A stretch of 64,000 nucleotides of DNA, taken from positions 1 through 64,000 of the forward strand of contig NZ_NJDE01000001.1 in assembly GCF_002205895.1 (NCBI RefSeq). Reading direction: 5' to 3'. This DNA comes from Saccharibacillus sp. O23. GTDB lineage: Bacteria > Bacillota > Bacilli > Paenibacillales > Paenibacillaceae. Below the pieces are notes generated by a model. The model was given only the letters and a program-made list of their open reading frames with translations, did not search any database and was not told the DNA's origin. This document shows positions 61,523-64,000 of this stretch, piece after piece. Made by a program: the position numbers and the translations under genes. Every line of letters begins with the position of its first letter. The first letter of the stretch is position 1.

Positions 61523-64000
61523 TTGAGATTTTCCAAAAAAATGATGGCTTCTTTATTGGCCGCAACGAGCATCATCAGCCCGCTGTCCGTAAGCGCCGAC
61601 ACGACTTCGGCCGCAACGCCAGCATTTAACGACCTCGATCAAGCCTCCGCGTGGTCGCGCGATTCGATCCTGCAAGCCAAGCTTCTGGGACTGTTCGAAG
61701 GAGATGCCCAGGGGAACTTCCGTCCGGGCGATCAGATCACGCGGCAGGAAATGGCGAAGATTCTGGTTCAATTGCTGAACTTGCCTCTCGAGACTGCAGC
61801 CGATTCTTCGTTCTCGGATGTCGATTCGAAGGCTTGGAGCGCAGCTTATATCGAAGCCGCACTCAAAGCCGGTATCATGCAAGGTTACGGAAACGGCAAA
61901 TTTGATCCGCAAGCGGTGATGACGCGCGAACAATTGGCGATCGTGATCGTCAAAGCGTTGGAACTCCCGCTCGAGAACGATACGACGTCGTTGAATCGGT
62001 TCGATGACGCCGCAACCATTCACGATTGGTCCGCACGTTATGTAGCCGCCGCGCTCAAAGCCGGACTGATGACAGGCAGCGGGTCGACTTTCGGCGCGAC
62101 GGCTACCGCCAATCGCCAAGAAGCGGCTATGGTCGCGGTTCGCGTACATACGCAGAAACAGCAGGCGGCCCAAACGAGCAGCGGCGACGGCACTTCGACC
62201 GCACCCGGAACTCCGACGTCAACGGGAACGTCGACCGTGCAGGGAACAGTCGTGCCGAACGGAACGAAGACTCCGCCTGCCGTCACCCCAGCGAATCCGG
62301 CTCCGGCTTCCGGCGGCGGATCGACGACGCCTGTGACTCCTCCGGTGACGATGCCCGTCACGCCGCCGGCCGAAAAATCACTGCCGGCTGTCGCGGTCAG
62401 CCGCACGGTCAACGTGTTGGATTACCACGATCTTTTCAACGAACCGGCAAGCGTCATAAGCAAACCCATCTCGGCGGCGGATCTGGACTTTAGCATCGAT
62501 AAGGCTCCGGCTTCCGCTACCTCTAAATCGTTAACAAATCTTGATTTTTCGGTCCAAGGAACCAAAGCTAAGCTGACCAGTTTACCGATTACCGATTTCA
62601 ATTTCAGCGGGAGCGATTATCTGGAGTTTTCTTTGACTTATGGTTCTTCCTCTGCTTATGTTCTGTTGGATCATCAGGTTAGCGGCTCAGAAGGACTTAT
62701 AAACTTCATCAATACCCAATTTCAATCTGAAGACTCTCCGCCGCTAATCGATGTCACCTTTGATTCGGAAAACCATACGCTATCGCTAACTGCCAAAGAC
62801 TTTGATCCTGGTAAAACCATAAAACTATCGGGACCAAAAGTAAGCCAGTTCTTCTCTTCGTCTCAATCCACGACAACCGTTACTGCGAACAACACCAAAA
62901 CATTCACGGTCAACGACGGTTCTTCTACCGCCACGATCACCCTGAACCAAGCCTTTAACTCGACGAATGATCTGGTTCAGGAAATTAATCGGCAGTTGAT
63001 ACTAACTCAAGTGGATGCTCAGGCTGCTCTCGGTTCCGATACGACTACATTCACGGTCACTCGGAAGTCGCTCGATCACGAAGGAAAGCTGTTCTTCGGC
63101 GGAACAAACGTAGGCGACTTTCTCGCGGAAACGACTTATACTCCTTCGATCGTCACGGACCGAAGCTCAAAGATCGAAATCGAGTTGGCCGACGGTCATC
63201 TAGCGACGATCTATTTCACTCAAAAATATGCGAATATCGAAGAATTCGCGCTAGCTCTAACTCTGGCATTGAATGCGCGTGAAATGAATATGAACGTTGT
63301 AACCAACCGTTATGAGAACAAGATAGAACTGCGAACGAATGAATTGGGAGCTGCTCAAAAAATTCGTATTACCGAAAATAGCGATCCGCGATTCTTCGCG
63401 CAAGGCCAATATTTCGGACAAGATCAAAAAGCGCAAAACAAATCGTTCCGAGTCGATGACGGTACATTCTCCACCACAGTGAAATTGAATTGGATTTATG
63501 AGGATATTCAACAACTGACCAGTGCGATCAATACGCAATTAGAGCGCGGCAAAGCGAGAGCGGTCGCCGAATTGAATAGCCCTTATACGTTCAAGATCGT
63601 ATCCAGAACGACCGGAAGCCAGTCAAAACTTAAAATCGACGGCGCGGATGCCGACCTGTTCTTCGATCAAAAATTATCCGAAGGAAGCGGTCCGCAAGTC
63701 GATCAAGCGCCGATGATCAGCGGAGTTCCCGTAAAAGCGTTGGCTGATCAGTTCTTCTCGGATTCCAGCCTTACACCGCTCTCGACCGATACGGATATCG
63801 CATCCGTTAAGCTAATGCGCTCCACGCAAACGGGTCTGGATTATACGGCAAATTCTTATTCGTATCCGGTTGAAGGTTATACGTTAGGCAGCGAGATTTC
63901 GGCAGAAGGATCTTATCAACTTACGGTCGAAGATCGAGCAGGCCAGAAGACCGTCACGTATTTCTCGATCGAAAAGACATGGCCGGCTATTCTATCCGTT
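61523..64000 (+). CDS. S-layer homology protein with hook_IN-like repeats (partial)
   Basis: At least 826 codons; it runs off the right edge without a stop. TTG start at 61523 after AGGGGGAACAACG; signal peptide about 1-26 ending SVSA. Three SLH domains at about 35-78, 95-140 and 150-205 anchor it to cell-wall pyruvylated polymer. A Thr/Pro/Gly-rich linker (about 215-285) precedes four repeats of about 90 residues beginning near 364, 459, 548 and 640, with a pattern like TFTVNDG...TITL...LVQEINRQL. The downstream part resembles a further beta domain. Surface protein; function of the repeats unknown. Confidence 0.88.
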   Translation, partial: MRFSKKMMASLLAATSIISPLSVSADTTSAATPAFNDLDQASAWSRDSILQAKLLGLFEGDAQGNFRPGDQITRQEMAKILVQLLNLPLETAADSSFSDVDSKAWSAAYIEAALKAGIMQGYGNGKFDPQAVMTREQLAIVIVKALELPLENDTTSLNRFDDAATIHDWSARYVAAALKAGLMTGSGSTFGATATANRQEAAMVAVRVHTQKQQAAQTSSGDGTSTAPGTPTSTGTSTVQGTVVPNGTKTPPAVTPANPAPASGGGSTTPVTPPVTMPVTPPAEKSLPAVAVSRTVNVLDYHDLFNEPASVISKPISAADLDFSIDKAPASATSKSLTNLDFSVQGTKAKLTSLPITDFNFSGSDYLEFSLTYGSSSAYVLLDHQVSGSEGLINFINTQFQSEDSPPLIDVTFDSENHTLSLTAKDFDPGKTIKLSGPKVSQFFSSSQSTTTVTANNTKTFTVNDGSSTATITLNQAFNSTNDLVQEINRQLILTQVDAQAALGSDTTTFTVTRKSLDHEGKLFFGGTNVGDFLAETTYTPSIVTDRSSKIEIELADGHLATIYFTQKYANIEEFALALTLALNAREMNMNVVTNRYENKIELRTNELGAAQKIRITENSDPRFFAQGQYFGQDQKAQNKSFRVDDGTFSTTVKLNWIYEDIQQLTSAINTQLERGKARAVAELNSPYTFKIVSRTTGSQSKLKIDGADADLFFDQKLSEGSGPQVDQAPMISGVPVKALADQFFSDSSLTPLSTDTDIASVKLMRSTQTGLDYTANSYSYPVEGYTLGSEISAEGSYQLTVEDRAGQKTVTYFSIEKTWPAILSV

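Overview
The window is a 64-kb chromosomal piece of a high-GC Firmicute of the Paenibacillaceae type (Paenibacillus/Saccharibacillus-like). Gene content and several local gene orders match Bacillales: alr-ndoAI-ndoA, tex and a SprT protein beside a tRNA cluster, gbsR next to opuA, yhaM, ykuS. SigA-type promoters (TTGACA-17/18-TATAAT), strong AGGAGG ribosome sites and U-tailed hairpin terminators are easy to see. No phage structural genes, CRISPR array, rRNA or complete insertion sequence were seen.

Left part (42-12918, all minus strand): one eight-gene run with overlapping or closely spaced genes. It encodes a large membrane-anchored exported protein, an ABC ATPase and permease, a coiled-coil/Gly-Ser membrane protein, a MoxR AAA ATPase, a DUF58 protein and two von Willebrand A membrane proteins. 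It looks like one envelope machine. Next come purU, an endonuclease IV with an extra C-terminal region, and a TIGR01777 epimerase-like gene.

16637-27663 (minus): a full Tad/Flp pilus operon of the Gram-positive type: CpaE-like ATPase, TadA, TadB, TadC, Flp pilin, three TadE/TadG-like proteins, prepilin peptidase and a terminal FHA-domain protein. Its leader carries a promoter followed by a terminator-like hairpin. 27829-30636 holds small accessory and redox genes: a SUFU-type immunity protein, a DCC thiol oxidoreductase, and divergent ohr / glutathione peroxidase genes sharing an OhrR-like operator.

30725-37773: the most unusual section. A 1298-residue protein joins a transglutaminase-like domain that has lost its catalytic Cys and His to a full-size UvrA-like ATPase. 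It is followed by a 2.1-kb islet bracketed by two identical tRNA-Leu(GAG) genes. The islet carries an orphan UreF-like gene and a CI/Cro-style pair of repressors with repeated operators. This is the same neighbourhood (ydcK/tex/trnS) in which ICEBs1 integrates in Bacillus subtilis. The rest of the tRNA cluster (Lys, Glu, Ser, Asn) follows.

37751-52732: housekeeping and stress genes: SprT protein, a class C beta-lactamase-like hydrolase, tex, a Trm11-like RNA methylase, sdaAA/sdaAB, the ndoAI/ndoA toxin-antitoxin with alr, then gbsR divergent from the opuA glycine betaine transporter operon.

52733-64000: two nested palindromic elements, an NmrA-like oxidoreductase with a perfect operator over its promoter, yhaM, ykuS, a GH31 alpha-glucosidase, an ArsR regulator plus a four-domain CoA-disulfide-reductase/rhodanese/TusA/DsrE protein, a 160-bp MITE-like element sitting in the loop of that gene's terminator, and the first 826 codons of an S-layer protein with four hook_IN-like repeats that runs off the right edge.
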